Of a stretch of 64,000 nt of DNA, positions 45,804-55,560 are shown piece by piece. The position numbers and the translations under genes were made by a program. A model generated the notes under the pieces. It made no database searches and was not told the origin of the DNA. It was given only the letters and a program-made list of their open reading frames with translations. Position 1 is the stretch's first letter. Each line of letters opens with the position of its first letter. Location: positions 1-64,000 of the forward strand of contig NZ_BEYR01000003.1 in the NCBI RefSeq assembly GCF_002933815.1, given 5' to 3'. This stretch comes from Sphingobacterium sp. HMA12 (GTDB lineage Bacteria > Bacteroidota > Bacteroidia > Sphingobacteriales > Sphingobacteriaceae).

Positions 45804-45834
45804 CGATAAAAATCTTGCCCTAAGGCAAGATTTG
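45804..45834 (-). terminator. Terminator of the Crp/Fnr gene 45864-46439
   Basis: A 10-bp perfect stem AAATCTTGCC / GGCAAGATTT with a 4-base loop, followed on the minus strand by TTATCG so that five U residues run on from the stem. Confidence 0.75.
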
Positions 45835-45863
45835 AAAATAGACTTTTGTCGATGGAAAAACCA

Positions 45864-46439
45864 TTAATTGCCGTGAACAATTTCTTTGCGGATGCGGCTT
45901 AAAGAGGTGTCTGTGATGCCCAGATACGAAGCAATATGTTTCAGTGGAGCCTGCTGGATCAGGATGGGTTTTTCTTTTATCAGGCGCAGATAGCGGCTAG
46001 TAGCGGGCTCGGTAATCATCGCGATAGCTCTATTTTTGCTGTGAACCAGTTCCTGCGCCATCCATGAACGTCCCCATTCCCTAAATTCGGGGATGCGATG
46101 GAATAATTCCTGATGATCTTCAAATCGTATTTTCCAAAGCTTTGTGTCCGCAAGCGCCTGTATATTTTCCACTGTGGGGGTACGCTGGAAAAAAGATGCG
46201 ACCTCGATCACCACGTCGTTATCACTACAAAAACCGATGGTGACTTCGTTGCCTTCGTAGTCGTGTAAAAAAGACCGAGTAAGCCCATGTTCTATTAAAT
46301 AATAGGCATTGGACACCTGTCCTTTGCTTAAGATAAAGTCGCCTTTTTTTATTGTAATGGCCTGGTGCTTCTCTTTTATGGAATTCAGTTCGTCCGGCGT
46401 GATAGCGAGGCCACTGTAAAAAGTTCCTATTAGATCCAT
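45864..46439 (-). CDS. Crp/Fnr-family transcriptional regulator, copy 1
   Basis: 191 residues from ATG 46439; a longer frame starts with TTG at 46526. The cyclic-nucleotide-like beta domain contains IKKGDFILSKGQVSNAYYLIEHGLTR. The Arg/Ser motif that binds cAMP in Crp is not evident, and there are no N-terminal Cys residues for an Fe-S cluster. The C-terminal helix-turn-helix is HIASYLGITDTSLSRIRKEI. Such regulators are numerous in Bacteroidota with mostly unknown signals. A paralogue lies at 62285-62872. Confidence 0.85.
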   Translation of the reverse strand: MDLIGTFYSGLAITPDELNSIKEKHQAITIKKGDFILSKGQVSNAYYLIEHGLTRSFLHDYEGNEVTIGFCSDNDVVIEVASFFQRTPTVENIQALADTKLWKIRFEDHQELFHRIPEFREWGRSWMAQELVHSKNRAIAMITEPATSRYLRLIKEKPILIQQAPLKHIASYLGITDTSLSRIRKEIVHGN

Positions 46440-46678
46440 TGTCCTTTGGTTTATTTGATTACCTAGTGAATTTAAAGATAAATCTTGAAATGTGTTGTTA
46501 ATATAATGTGTGATTATTGTAAACAAAACGCTGTTTTATTGCTAATTTGATTTGTTTGAATAATTATTATTGATAAAAATATAATAAAATTTAAAAATTA
46601 TTATGAATTTAGTTTTTAATTGTTTTACTTTGTATCAATAACATAATGTAAAAACGAAATATTTAAAATTTTCATAAT

Positions 46679-48367
46679 ATGTGTGGAATTATTGGCGCTT
46701 TTGAATTGAAGCAACCTGCAGACTCATTGAGACCCCAAGTATTGGAAATGTCAAAACGTATTCGTCACCGTGGTCCAGACTGGTCTGGTATATTCACTGG
46801 CGAGAAAGCTTTATTGGCACATGAGCGATTAGCCATCGTTGATCCGAAATCAGGTAGTCAACCTTTGTACAGCCCGGATGGTAAAGTAGTACTGGCTGTG
46901 AACGGCGAAATCTATAACCACCATGAATTAAGAAATAGTCTTCCGGATTATGAATTCGCAACACAAAGCGATTCGGAAGTGATATTGGCACTTTATCTGG
47001 CCAAGGGACCATCGTTTGTCGATGAGCTGAATGGTATCTTTGGCTTCGCACTATACGATTCACGTGATGATTCATTTTTTGTTGCCCGTGACCACATGGG
47101 AATTATCCCTTTGTATTATGGAAAGGACGCACAGGGACAACTGTTCGTGGCGTCTGAATTAAAATCACTGGAGGGTTTCTGTGAGACGATTGAACAATTT
47201 CCTCCGGGACATTATGTATATAGCAAAGAAGGTACGGCCCCGCAGCGCTGGTATCAACGGGACTGGGAAAGTTACGCTACGGTAAAAGACAACGAGACTG
47301 ATATTGCTGTTTTGCGTAAAGCACTGGAAGATGCGGTACATCGCCAGTTGATGTCTGATGTACCTTATGGCGTATTGCTGTCGGGCGGACTTGATTCTTC
47401 AGTGATTGCTGCCGTGACCAAAAAGTTTGCGTCCAAACGTATTGAAACAGACGATAAAGAAGACGCTTGGTATCCACAATTGCATTCTTTTGCCGTGGGT
47501 CTGAAAGGTGCGCCGGATTTAATCGCTGCACAAAAAGCAGCGGATCATATCGGAACAATCCATCATGAAATCAACTTTACCATTCAGGAAGGCCTGGACG
47601 CTATCCGTGACGTGATCTATCACTTGGAAACCTATGATGTCACGACTGTACGTGCTTCAACACCGATGTACTTATTGGCGCGTGTGATTAAATCCATGGG
47701 GATTAAAATGGTGCTTTCTGGTGAAGGCTCTGATGAGCTTTTTGGTGGCTATCTGTACTTTCATAAGGCGCCTAATGCACAGGAGTTTCACGAAGAAACA
47801 GTCCGTAAGCTGAAAAAACTGTATCTCTACGACTGCTTACGTGCCAATAAATCGCTGGCAGCCTGGGGCGTCGAAGGACGTGTGCCTTTCCTTGATAAAG
47901 AATTTATGGATATCGCCATGCGTATCAATCCATCGGATAAGATGATCCGTGATGGCCGAATGGAGAAATGGGTCGTGCGTAAGGCTTTTGAAGATTATCT
48001 TCCGGAAAGCATTGCTTGGCGCCAAAAGGAACAGTTTTCGGATGGGGTCGGATATAGCTGGATTGATACCTTAAAAGAACAGGCAGAAAACAAGGTTTCA
48101 GATCAAGAATTTGCTGCCGCTGCGGCACGTTTTCCGATGAATACGCCAAAAAATAAAGAAGAGTTTTTGTACCGCACCATCTTTGAATCACATTTCCCGT
48201 CTACTGCTGCCGCTCAGACCGTCCCATCGGTAAAATCTGTTGCTTGTAGCACGCCAGAAGCACTGGCATGGGATGCTTCATTCCAGAACCTGAACGATCC
48301 ATCGGGTAGGGCTGTAGCCTCCGTACATCAGGAAAGTTATGAGAAATCCAAAGTCGAAGCCGTGTAA
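46679..48367 (+). CDS. asnB: Asparagine synthase (glutamine-hydrolysing)
   Basis: 562 residues. The N-terminal glutaminase has the nucleophile Cys2 (MCGIIGAFE) and RHRGPDWSG; the synthetase half has the pyrophosphate-binding loop LLSGGLDSSVIAA and GEGSDELFGGY. It makes asparagine from aspartate, glutamine and ATP. The upstream 239 bases (46440-46678) are very AT-rich; a weak TTACTTTG near 46625 resembles the -7 box but is not exact. It is monocistronic with a strong terminator. Confidence 0.97.
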   Translation: MCGIIGAFELKQPADSLRPQVLEMSKRIRHRGPDWSGIFTGEKALLAHERLAIVDPKSGSQPLYSPDGKVVLAVNGEIYNHHELRNSLPDYEFATQSDSEVILALYLAKGPSFVDELNGIFGFALYDSRDDSFFVARDHMGIIPLYYGKDAQGQLFVASELKSLEGFCETIEQFPPGHYVYSKEGTAPQRWYQRDWESYATVKDNETDIAVLRKALEDAVHRQLMSDVPYGVLLSGGLDSSVIAAVTKKFASKRIETDDKEDAWYPQLHSFAVGLKGAPDLIAAQKAADHIGTIHHEINFTIQEGLDAIRDVIYHLETYDVTTVRASTPMYLLARVIKSMGIKMVLSGEGSDELFGGYLYFHKAPNAQEFHEETVRKLKKLYLYDCLRANKSLAAWGVEGRVPFLDKEFMDIAMRINPSDKMIRDGRMEKWVVRKAFEDYLPESIAWRQKEQFSDGVGYSWIDTLKEQAENKVSDQEFAAAAARFPMNTPKNKEEFLYRTIFESHFPSTAAAQTVPSVKSVACSTPEALAWDASFQNLNDPSGRAVASVHQESYEKSKVEAV

Positions 48368-48395
48368 CTAATCAACCAATATCATATAATGTGGT

Positions 48396-48429
48396 AATAG
48401 GGGTATCCGTGGATATCCCTATTTTTTTT
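48396..48429 (+). terminator. Terminator of asnB
   Basis: AATAGGG and TATCC pair with GGATA and CCCTATT across a GT loop, with one internal mismatch, followed by eight T on the plus strand. Confidence 0.88.
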
Positions 48430-48597
48430 GCGCTGTAAATCCCGAAAGTATGATCCCGGCTTCGGTAAAACATAGGCTGTTGAGGAATTGCTTTTGCATA
48501 AACAGTGCCATGCGTATGTTTTTTTGAATTATCTTTTGTAAATTTCGGAAAACCAGTCCTGCCAAACCTACAGGATGTTGAACGAATTAACATACGA

Positions 48598-50163
48598 ATG
48601 AAAGAATATAGGAAACAAAGCAATCTGAAGTCTTTTGGACTGGCATTTTTGCTGTTGAGCAATACAGCGATATTTGCGCAAGATAAGGATGCCGTCGTTG
48701 CTAGCATTGTCCAGGAAGCCCAGGCTAATTCGCAGCTCGAAAATTATGCGTTTGAACTTGTCGATATGATCGGCCCACGTCTGGTGGGAAGCCCGCAGAT
48801 GCAACAGGCACACGAGTGGGTGGTCAAACAGTATACCGCGCTGGGGGCGGATGCGCGTAATGAAGCTTATGGTGAATGGCGCTCCTGGGAGAGAGGGACC
48901 TCCCAGGTGACCATGACTTATCCGCGGATTAAATCGCTCGAAGGAACTCAGCTGGCTTTTAGTCCGACGACGAAAGAAAAAGGCGTGGAAGCTGAGGTGG
49001 TGGCGATGCCATTGTTTCGTTCTCAAGCTGACTTTCAATCCTGGCTAAAGGCAGTTAAAGGTAAAATTGTCCTGATCGGGATGAACCCTATTTCAGGCCG
49101 ATCCGATGCCAACTGGAAGGAATCGGCTTCTGCCAAAGCTTATGAAAAATATCAGGCGCTCAAAAGTGAGCAGTTCAGACAATGGGAGCTTAGTATGTCT
49201 TATACAGGGAGTACGCGACGGACTTTGCCGTTGGCCCTGGAAGCCGCCGGCGCTGTAGGGGTGATCGATTCTTATTGGACCGAACTGCCGGGTATTACGC
49301 GCATTTTTGATGCAAAATCCAAACATGTTCCGGTATTCAATATTGCTTTGGAAGATTATAGCCTCCTTTATCGCATGGCTGAACGTGGTATCAAGCCACG
49401 TATACTTTTGCAGGGAAAATCCAGGGAACTTGGAACGGCCAAGACGTATAACAGTATTGCTGAGATCAAGGGGAAAGAAAAACCAAATGAATATGTGGTA
49501 TTGTCCGCGCATTTGGATTCCTGGGATGGAGCTTCAGGGGCAACGGACAATGCAACCGGGGTCATCACGATGATGGAGGCTGTTCGTATCCTGCGAAAAG
49601 TGTACCCTGATAACAAAAGAACCATTCTGGTGGGCAACTGGGGCAGCGAGGAACAGGGGCTGAACGGCTCGTCGGCTTTTGTCGAAGATCATCCCGATGT
49701 CGCTAAAAATATTCAGGTGGTTTGGAACCAGGATAATGGGACCGGACGCATCGTGCGCATCGCCGGAAGTGGTTTTGAAAAAGCTTATGAATACATTGGC
49801 CGTTGGCTGCAATATCTACCCGAAGAATTTCGTAATGAAATCCAGACCAGTTTTCCGGGTATGCCTGGGACCGGGGGGAGTGACCATTCTTCTTTCGTCC
49901 AAAAAGGAATTCCGGCTTTTGGTCTTTCCTCCACCTCCTGGGATTATGGAAAGGTAACCTGGCATACCAATCGGGATACGTACGATAAAATTGTTTTTGA
50001 TGAAGTCCGGCAAAATGCGATTATCGTTGCGGTGTTGACTTACCTGGCCTGCGAGGAACCGAGCTTGGTATCGCGCGACAAAATTGTGCTGCCCGTAGAT
50101 AAGACAGGTAAACAAATGTCCTGGCCGACAAATTTACAATCCAAAAGAACAAGTGGTAATTGA
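48598..50163 (+). CDS. M28-family zinc peptidase, exported
   Basis: 521 residues from ATG 48598. A signal peptide (FGLAFLLLSNTAIFA) leads to the periplasm or outside. The two-zinc site of M28 is visible: LSAHLDSWDGASGATDNATG (His, Asp), GSEEQGLNGSSAF (catalytic Glu), NQDNGTG, and GGSDHSSFVQKGIPAF (His). An inserted PA-like domain fills ~110-290. Related enzymes are aminopeptidases or carboxypeptidases; the substrate is not known. The next gene starts 2 bases later, so they form an operon. Confidence 0.9.
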   Translation: MKEYRKQSNLKSFGLAFLLLSNTAIFAQDKDAVVASIVQEAQANSQLENYAFELVDMIGPRLVGSPQMQQAHEWVVKQYTALGADARNEAYGEWRSWERGTSQVTMTYPRIKSLEGTQLAFSPTTKEKGVEAEVVAMPLFRSQADFQSWLKAVKGKIVLIGMNPISGRSDANWKESASAKAYEKYQALKSEQFRQWELSMSYTGSTRRTLPLALEAAGAVGVIDSYWTELPGITRIFDAKSKHVPVFNIALEDYSLLYRMAERGIKPRILLQGKSRELGTAKTYNSIAEIKGKEKPNEYVVLSAHLDSWDGASGATDNATGVITMMEAVRILRKVYPDNKRTILVGNWGSEEQGLNGSSAFVEDHPDVAKNIQVVWNQDNGTGRIVRIAGSGFEKAYEYIGRWLQYLPEEFRNEIQTSFPGMPGTGGSDHSSFVQKGIPAFGLSSTSWDYGKVTWHTNRDTYDKIVFDEVRQNAIIVAVLTYLACEEPSLVSRDKIVLPVDKTGKQMSWPTNLQSKRTSGN

Positions 50164-50165
50164 CG

Positions 50166-51134
50166 ATGAAACAGCTTTTATTTGCGATCGTATTGCTTTT
50201 TTTCCATAGCTTCACTTTTGCCCAGGTTCCCTATGGGGACCTGGAGAATTATAAAAGGGAGTGGGTTGCCTTACAGGGAAATGCAGGACCTCTGGTCGGG
50301 ATACGAAGTTTCACGGCCAAGGGAAGTAAATACTATCTAACGGTAGATCCTTTGACACTGGAGACCCGTATTGTGGACAGCAAGCTGCTTAAAGTACATA
50401 GTAAAGATTCGATACAGGTCAACAAAAGCTTAAATGGAACGGTATATGCAAGTTGCTTTTCCATCGTGAGAAAAACCGAAAATAACCTGCAGGATGCGGG
50501 CCTGAATTTTAGGTTGCCAAAAGAATCCGGAATTAATCTGACAATTGATCTGTGCCCCTCCCATAAACCTTTGGACAAGGATATTTTTGAGGATTTGCTG
50601 TCCGCGTTTAAGGGTTTGGACAGTACGCTGCCATTGGCGGTGTCCGTGTCGGGGAAATGGCTGCTAAATCATCCGGATGACTTGGCCTGGCTGAAATCTT
50701 TGGACAGAAAGGGTGTCAAGATTACATGGATTAACCACACTTATGATCATGTTTTTAATAAGAAGCCGCTGGTATCCAATTTTTTATTGTCGCCGGGTAC
50801 AGACCTGAATTATGAAATACTGGCCAATGAAAAATTGATGCTGAGGAATGGACTTGTGCCTTCTGTCTTTTTCCGCTGTCCGGGGTTAGTCTCCGATCGT
50901 GCCGTCATCGAGAAGCTGCTTTCTTACGGTTTGATCGCCGTCGGATCCGATGCCTGGCTAGCCAAAGGGCAACAGGCGCACAATGGCAGCATTGTGCTGA
51001 TCCATGGAAACGGAAATGAAGAGCTGGGGGTGCGCGATTTTATCAGGTTGCTCCAAACAGAATCCGGCGCCATTAAAAGAAAACATTGGACGTTGTACAG
51101 TCTTTCTGAAGGATTGGAGCATTATCCAAACTAG
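50166..51134 (+). CDS. Polysaccharide deacetylase-like exported protein
   Basis: 322 residues with a signal peptide (MKQLLFAIVLLFFHSFTFAQ). A divergent NodB domain is visible: INLTIDLCPS replaces TFDDG and keeps only one Asp; the metal-binding HTYDH is intact; FFRCPG stands for the RxPY motif, and VLIHGN gives the terminal LxH. The missing second Asp makes catalytic activity uncertain, but the metal site seems retained. It is translated with the M28 peptidase (2-base gap). The substrate is unknown. Its stop overlaps the stop of the convergent gene in CTAG. Confidence 0.75.
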   Translation: MKQLLFAIVLLFFHSFTFAQVPYGDLENYKREWVALQGNAGPLVGIRSFTAKGSKYYLTVDPLTLETRIVDSKLLKVHSKDSIQVNKSLNGTVYASCFSIVRKTENNLQDAGLNFRLPKESGINLTIDLCPSHKPLDKDIFEDLLSAFKGLDSTLPLAVSVSGKWLLNHPDDLAWLKSLDRKGVKITWINHTYDHVFNKKPLVSNFLLSPGTDLNYEILANEKLMLRNGLVPSVFFRCPGLVSDRAVIEKLLSYGLIAVGSDAWLAKGQQAHNGSIVLIHGNGNEELGVRDFIRLLQTESGAIKRKHWTLYSLSEGLEHYPN

Positions 51135-51745
51135 CCATTCAATAATTTATGTTTCTTTATCGTCTTTCCCTTGCGTAACCGGATAGCATGATAAACGCTC
51201 GGAATATCGTTTGACCAGTCTCTTAGAATAAGGATAATCGCAATAATTTCCAGGCGGGTGAGGACGCCCAGCCAGATGGTTATCTGAAATAAAAAGGTGG
51301 ATTGACAATGTAACAGAAGTTCAATCAGCAATGCAAACAAGAACAAGGTCCACACTTTGGCGCCAATGGAATGGGTCGCAATTTCTTTTTTGAATTTTGC
51401 AAAGCTAACGATATAAGTCAATGCCTCCGAACCGAGCAAAATGAATATCAGCAGTGCGTTGTCCTTGAAAAATAAGGGACAGCTGAGGTAGGTCGCCAAG
51501 GTGATGCAGATGAAGAAGATAAGATCCACGCTGGAGTCCCACCTCCGTAGCATTTGGGTAGCTATGTGTAGTCTTCGGGCAATAATACCATCAAAGATAT
51601 CACTCAGTAGACCGACTACAAGGAAAGAAATCGCATAGTACTTAAAATTGTCAAATTTAAGCCAGTAAAATACCAAGAGCAATAATCCTAGGAAAAGACG
51701 TAGGAGGATGAGCGAAAAAGGGATGTGTTTTTTCAAATTTAGCAA
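51131..51745 (-). CDS. CDP-alcohol phosphatidyltransferase-like membrane protein
   Basis: 204 residues with about six membrane helices. The signature is SDIFDGIIARRLHIATQM followed by LRRWDSSVD, which matches DGxxARx8Gx3Dx3D except that the Gly is Leu. All the acidic residues and the Arg are kept. These enzymes join CDP-diacylglycerol (or CDP-activated alcohols) to an alcohol to make phospholipids in the inner membrane. The Gly change and short length make the exact reaction unclear. Single gene. Confidence 0.75.
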   Translation of the reverse strand: MLNLKKHIPFSLILLRLFLGLLLLVFYWLKFDNFKYYAISFLVVGLLSDIFDGIIARRLHIATQMLRRWDSSVDLIFFICITLATYLSCPLFFKDNALLIFILLGSEALTYIVSFAKFKKEIATHSIGAKVWTLFLFALLIELLLHCQSTFLFQITIWLGVLTRLEIIAIILILRDWSNDIPSVYHAIRLRKGKTIKKHKLLNG

Positions 51746-51810
51746 TGCTGGTTGTTTGTGATCTACTGTTTTTTTAAGATATGGTCTATTAAAGATAATG
51801 ATTTTGCCCT

Positions 51811-51849
51811 AAAAAGAGAAAGGCGCCAATCGGAAAGAAAGGCGCCTTT
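51811..51849 (-). terminator. Terminator of the DPP-IV-like gene
   Basis: Stem AAAGGCGCC / GGCGCCTTT with a 13-base loop; the minus strand continues CTCTTTTT. Confidence 0.8.
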
Positions 51850-51860
51850 TATATGCTCGT

Positions 51861-54038
51861 CTATTTTTTAAGGTGCTGATTAAAATAATCGGCAATTTTC
51901 TCGTACATATGAATGCGATCCTTGCCCATTACGTTATGTTCGTGGGTAGGGTATAAGAAATAATCGACCTGTTTTCCCGCTTTAATGCATGCTTCCAGAA
52001 ATTCCATGCTGTTTTGTTGTACAACGACCGGATCCTGTGCGCCATGGATGATTAATAAACGTCCTTTCAGTTGATCCGCTTTATTTAGTAAAGACGTCAA
52101 TTTATATCCTTCAGGGTTTTCCTGTGGAGTGTCCATATACCGTTCACCGTACATAACCTCATAAAATTTCCAGTCGATCACCGGCCCCCCGGCGACTGCT
52201 GCTTTAAAAATATCGTTATGATGCAACATAAATGACGTCGTCATAAAACCACCAAAGCTCCAGCCGAAGATGCCCATGCGTTGTTGATCGACAAAGGATT
52301 TTGATTTCAGAAATTCAATTCCTTTTAGCTGATCGGCCATTTCATTTTGCCCAAGGTTACGGTGGGTAGCGGTATAAAAATCACGGCCCCGGTAATTGGT
52401 GCCACGATTGTCCATGGTAAATACGATGTATCCCTGTTGCGCCATATAGAGATCAAAGTAGCCTGCACCACCCAGCCATTTGTTGGAAACCAGTTGGGAA
52501 TGGGAGCCACCGTACAAATAGTACATGACCGGATATTTCTTGGCCGGATCAAAATCATTTGGATAGATAATGCGTCCGGTCAACGGGTATTTGCCATCTG
52601 CCGAAGTCAGTTGGACAAATTCTATTTTTGGATTATTGATTTTTCCGTTGAACGGATTGTCAGCTTTGACGAGTACAGTTCCTTTGCCGGATTTGACTGC
52701 TTTGACCTGGATCATATTCGGCGTCTTTAGGTCGCTATATTGGTCATAGATATATTTTCCGTCATCACTCAGCGAAGCTTGGTGTATGCCGGGCTCGTTT
52801 GTCAGCTGAACCGTTTTCCCGGATTTAAGGTCCACCTCAAATAGTTGACGGTCCATGCCATTGTTGGTAACACCGATATAGCTTACTTTGTTTCCATCCG
52901 CAGAAAAATCCAATAAGTTGTCCAGCACAATATCTTGATAACCTAATTTTTTGATCAGTTTTCCTTCTGTATTGTAGAGGTAAAGCTGGTTGTAGCCTTC
53001 CTTGTCGGATTGGTAGAGAAATTGATCTGGCTTGTTGGGTAAAAATGTGAGCGGATTTTCTGGTTCTACCCAGGTTGTGGCATTTTCCTCAAACAAGGTT
53101 TTGACCAATGCGCCGTTTTCGGCATTGTATTTATTAAACTTAAGGTCATTTTGATCCCGGTTGAGAACACCCACATAGATAAATTTACCCGAAGGGTCCC
53201 AGGTTACGCAGGTCAGGTATTGCTCACTGTGGTCTCCGGTTTGTAGTGTTACCTTTTGCCCTGTCACTGTATTATAGATAACTAAATTCACCTCTTCTGA
53301 CTTTTGCCCTGTCATCGGGTATTTTATCCATTTGATCTCGGCAACTTTGGGGCTCCATTGTGGCAGTGGATAGTTGGCAACCATAGTCTCATTCTTGCGG
53401 TAGTAGAGCAACTTGTCATTTTGGGCATTCCACCACATTCCCTTTTTTATACCAAACTCCTGACGGTGGGTATAATCGCTTCCATTGACGATACCTTTGT
53501 CGCTATCACTGGTAACTGCTGTCACTTTTCCATTCTTGTCAACGATAGCAATGTTATTGTCGACAAGATAAGCTATTTTTGAAAAATCTGTACTCAATTC
53601 ACGGTTGGCTCCCTGGCTATCGTTGCCGATAAAACTTTCGATGCTTTTTGATTTGATGTTGTAGGCTACGGTGTACACCTTGTCCTTTCCGTTTACCTGA
53701 AGCAACAACGAATTACCATCCCGCCATTTGTAGTCGTAGGGAAACATTTGCAAATGGAATGTTTCGTTTGGAATTGCGGCTTTTAAAGCTGCTTCCAGTT
53801 CTGTTTTCGACAGCACGCTTGTTTCAGACCAGTTGTTTTCCGCGCTTTTGGAGAACAGGTTTTGATACGATTTATCCAGGTAAGAGAAGCTGTTTGATTT
53901 TGGGATCCAGGAAGTGGCAGGAATGGATGTCGGTGCGTAGGTGCGCGGTCCAAATACCGTTTCTTCCAAATTAAGGTTTCGTTGGGCATGGCTGGTTAGA
54001 GCACTTGCCAACAAGAAGAATAGCGCAATTCTTTTCAT
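51861..54038 (-). CDS. S9 peptidase, DPP-IV-like
   Basis: 725 residues with a signal peptide (MKRIALFFLLASALTSHA). A beta-propeller (~60-450) precedes an alpha/beta-hydrolase domain. Catalytic triad: Ser594 in GWSFGGF, Asp669 in HGAQDPV, and a His at about 699-701 in YPTHEHN. The EFGIKKGMWW propeller segment carries the Glu that positions the substrate N-terminus in DPP-IV. It is expected to release X-Pro (or similar) dipeptides in the periplasm. Single gene. Confidence 0.92.
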   Translation of the reverse strand: MKRIALFFLLASALTSHAQRNLNLEETVFGPRTYAPTSIPATSWIPKSNSFSYLDKSYQNLFSKSAENNWSETSVLSKTELEAALKAAIPNETFHLQMFPYDYKWRDGNSLLLQVNGKDKVYTVAYNIKSKSIESFIGNDSQGANRELSTDFSKIAYLVDNNIAIVDKNGKVTAVTSDSDKGIVNGSDYTHRQEFGIKKGMWWNAQNDKLLYYRKNETMVANYPLPQWSPKVAEIKWIKYPMTGQKSEEVNLVIYNTVTGQKVTLQTGDHSEQYLTCVTWDPSGKFIYVGVLNRDQNDLKFNKYNAENGALVKTLFEENATTWVEPENPLTFLPNKPDQFLYQSDKEGYNQLYLYNTEGKLIKKLGYQDIVLDNLLDFSADGNKVSYIGVTNNGMDRQLFEVDLKSGKTVQLTNEPGIHQASLSDDGKYIYDQYSDLKTPNMIQVKAVKSGKGTVLVKADNPFNGKINNPKIEFVQLTSADGKYPLTGRIIYPNDFDPAKKYPVMYYLYGGSHSQLVSNKWLGGAGYFDLYMAQQGYIVFTMDNRGTNYRGRDFYTATHRNLGQNEMADQLKGIEFLKSKSFVDQQRMGIFGWSFGGFMTTSFMLHHNDIFKAAVAGGPVIDWKFYEVMYGERYMDTPQENPEGYKLTSLLNKADQLKGRLLIIHGAQDPVVVQQNSMEFLEACIKAGKQVDYFLYPTHEHNVMGKDRIHMYEKIADYFNQHLKK

Positions 54039-54113
54039 TAGAATATTTTATTTTTAATGATGCTGTACCTTTCAAAAGCGTTTTTTTGTCGCTATGATGG
54101 TATTTGCTTTAAA

Positions 54114-54150
54114 TTTTATAGGGCTAAATTAGGTAAATAGCCCTATAAAA
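54114..54150 (-). terminator. Probable terminator of the DUF1080 gene
   Basis: A 13-bp perfect stem TTTTATAGGGCTA / TAGCCCTATAAAA with an 11-base loop, 46 bases after the gene on the minus strand. The U run that follows is short (TTTAAAG), so termination may be partial. Confidence 0.5.
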
Positions 54151-54196
54151 CCTAGTACAGAATTGTTGCTTGTCTAACTGAAATTGTTGCCTGTGC

Positions 54197-54925
54197 CTAT
54201 AATTTGCGGAGCCAGATGTTTCTGAACTGTACCAGATCACCATGATCTTGTAGGATAATAGGACCCGGGCCATGGCTCACCTGTTTCGGTAGTCCAATGT
54301 ATTCCGTTGTACCGTCAATCTGAGTGTTGTTTTGGACGATGACGCCGTTGTGAAGAACAGTAACTGTACCTTTGCTGATCAATAGACTGTCTTTATTAAA
54401 CTGAGGTGCTTTGTAGATAATGTCGTAAATATGCCATTTGTCCGCTACAATAACCTGCGCCAGTGGTGGACGCTGCTTGTAAAGGCTCCCGGCACCGCCA
54501 TTGACATAGGTTGGATTATTGTTGTTATCGAGGACCTGGATTTCATAGAGGCCCTGCAAGAATATACCGCTATTGCCCCGGCCCTGACCTTCGCCTTTGA
54601 TCAGGTCCGGACTTTTCCACTCAATGTGGAGCTGAAAGTCGGTGAAATGCTCGGTTGTCTCTATATTTCCGCTTCCGGGTTTTACTTCAAGCGTATTATT
54701 GGCTACCGTCCAATTTGCTTTACCCTTTTCGCTCTTCCATTTGCTCAAATCCTTGCCGTCAAAAAGTACAATGGCATCACTCGGGATTCCTTTGTCAAGC
54801 GTTATCGTAGGTGGGACAGGACTATAATATTCTGTGTCGCTAGCTTTCATATTTGTTTGGGCATAGACTGCGCTGGCGCCGCATAGGATCGCCATCGTTA
54901 GTGCCGAAGGTAAAGAAAAGTTCAT
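54197..54925 (-). CDS. DUF1080 (3-keto-disaccharide hydrolase-like) exported protein
   Basis: 242 residues with a signal peptide (SALTMAILCGASAVYA). The concanavalin-like fold of DUF1080 is clear: IVLFDGKDLSKWKSEKG, GNIETTEHFTDFQLHIEWKSP, GNSGIFLQGLYEIQVLDN, and the ending LQDHGDLVQFRNIWLR. Some relatives cleave 3-keto-glycosides; the actual activity here is not shown. No oxidoreductase partner is next to it. Confidence 0.92.
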   Translation of the reverse strand: MNFSLPSALTMAILCGASAVYAQTNMKASDTEYYSPVPPTITLDKGIPSDAIVLFDGKDLSKWKSEKGKANWTVANNTLEVKPGSGNIETTEHFTDFQLHIEWKSPDLIKGEGQGRGNSGIFLQGLYEIQVLDNNNNPTYVNGGAGSLYKQRPPLAQVIVADKWHIYDIIYKAPQFNKDSLLISKGTVTVLHNGVIVQNNTQIDGTTEYIGLPKQVSHGPGPIILQDHGDLVQFRNIWLRKL

Positions 54926-55110
54926 CTCTTGGGTTTTTGTTGTATTTAAACTTAGGAAAATTTGTTTTTATATACAATTATAATTTCAGAATTGGGCATA
55001 TCCCACTGCCTATGTCGGCGTATTGAGAATGTTTGCATGGGCTGGACATCATGGTATTCGTCTGGGCCATTGTTTTTTTTTGATTTGGAACAATTTGCTT
55101 AGGTTTGTGC

Positions 55111-55479
55111 ATGGCAACCATTTTACAGACAGTATCATTGAAAGAGGCGCGATTCTACGCGCCAATTGGCTATTACGAAGAAGAGCAGATTCTCGGAAAT
55201 GAATTTTTTGTGTCCATTGATGTCTGTTTTCCTTTTCATAATACGGAAACCGAGGATTTGCGCAATACCTTAAACTACGAAGAGTTGTACCAGATTACAG
55301 CAAAGGTGATGCAGCCCCAACGGAAATTGCTGGAATCTGCCGCCGCAGAAATTCTTGAGCAGATTAGAAATACTGTATCACATGCCGAAACAATCGAAGT
55401 TGTCATTCGAAAGTCAAACCCACCTTTCGGCGGAGACTTGTCCTTTTCGCAGGTCAGTCTCAAATACCTGAAAGATTAA
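55111..55479 (+). CDS. folB: Dihydroneopterin aldolase
   Basis: 122 residues from ATG 55111; an upstream TTG is less likely. FYAPIGYYEEEQILGNEFFVSIDV and DLRNTLNYEELYQI, and the late IEVVIRKSNPPFGGDL, are family motifs, including the catalytic Lys in RKSNPP. It converts dihydroneopterin to hydroxymethyl-dihydropterin in folate synthesis. The usual folK/folP partners are not adjacent. Confidence 0.93.
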   Translation: MATILQTVSLKEARFYAPIGYYEEEQILGNEFFVSIDVCFPFHNTETEDLRNTLNYEELYQITAKVMQPQRKLLESAAAEILEQIRNTVSHAETIEVVIRKSNPPFGGDLSFSQVSLKYLKD

Positions 55480-55517
55480 TTGTTAAACTGGACCAGCAGA
55501 AGCTCGGAATGCTTGCT

Positions 55518-55525
55518 TAATTTTG
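55518..55525 (+). promoter_or_regulatory. Candidate -7 box (TAATTTTG) for the AAA ATPase gene
   Basis: TAATTTTG matches TAnnTTTG and lies 35 bases before the ATG at 55561. Confidence 0.4.
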
Positions 55526-55560
55526 CGGATCCATTGTATTTAAAGTATTAAACTGATTAA

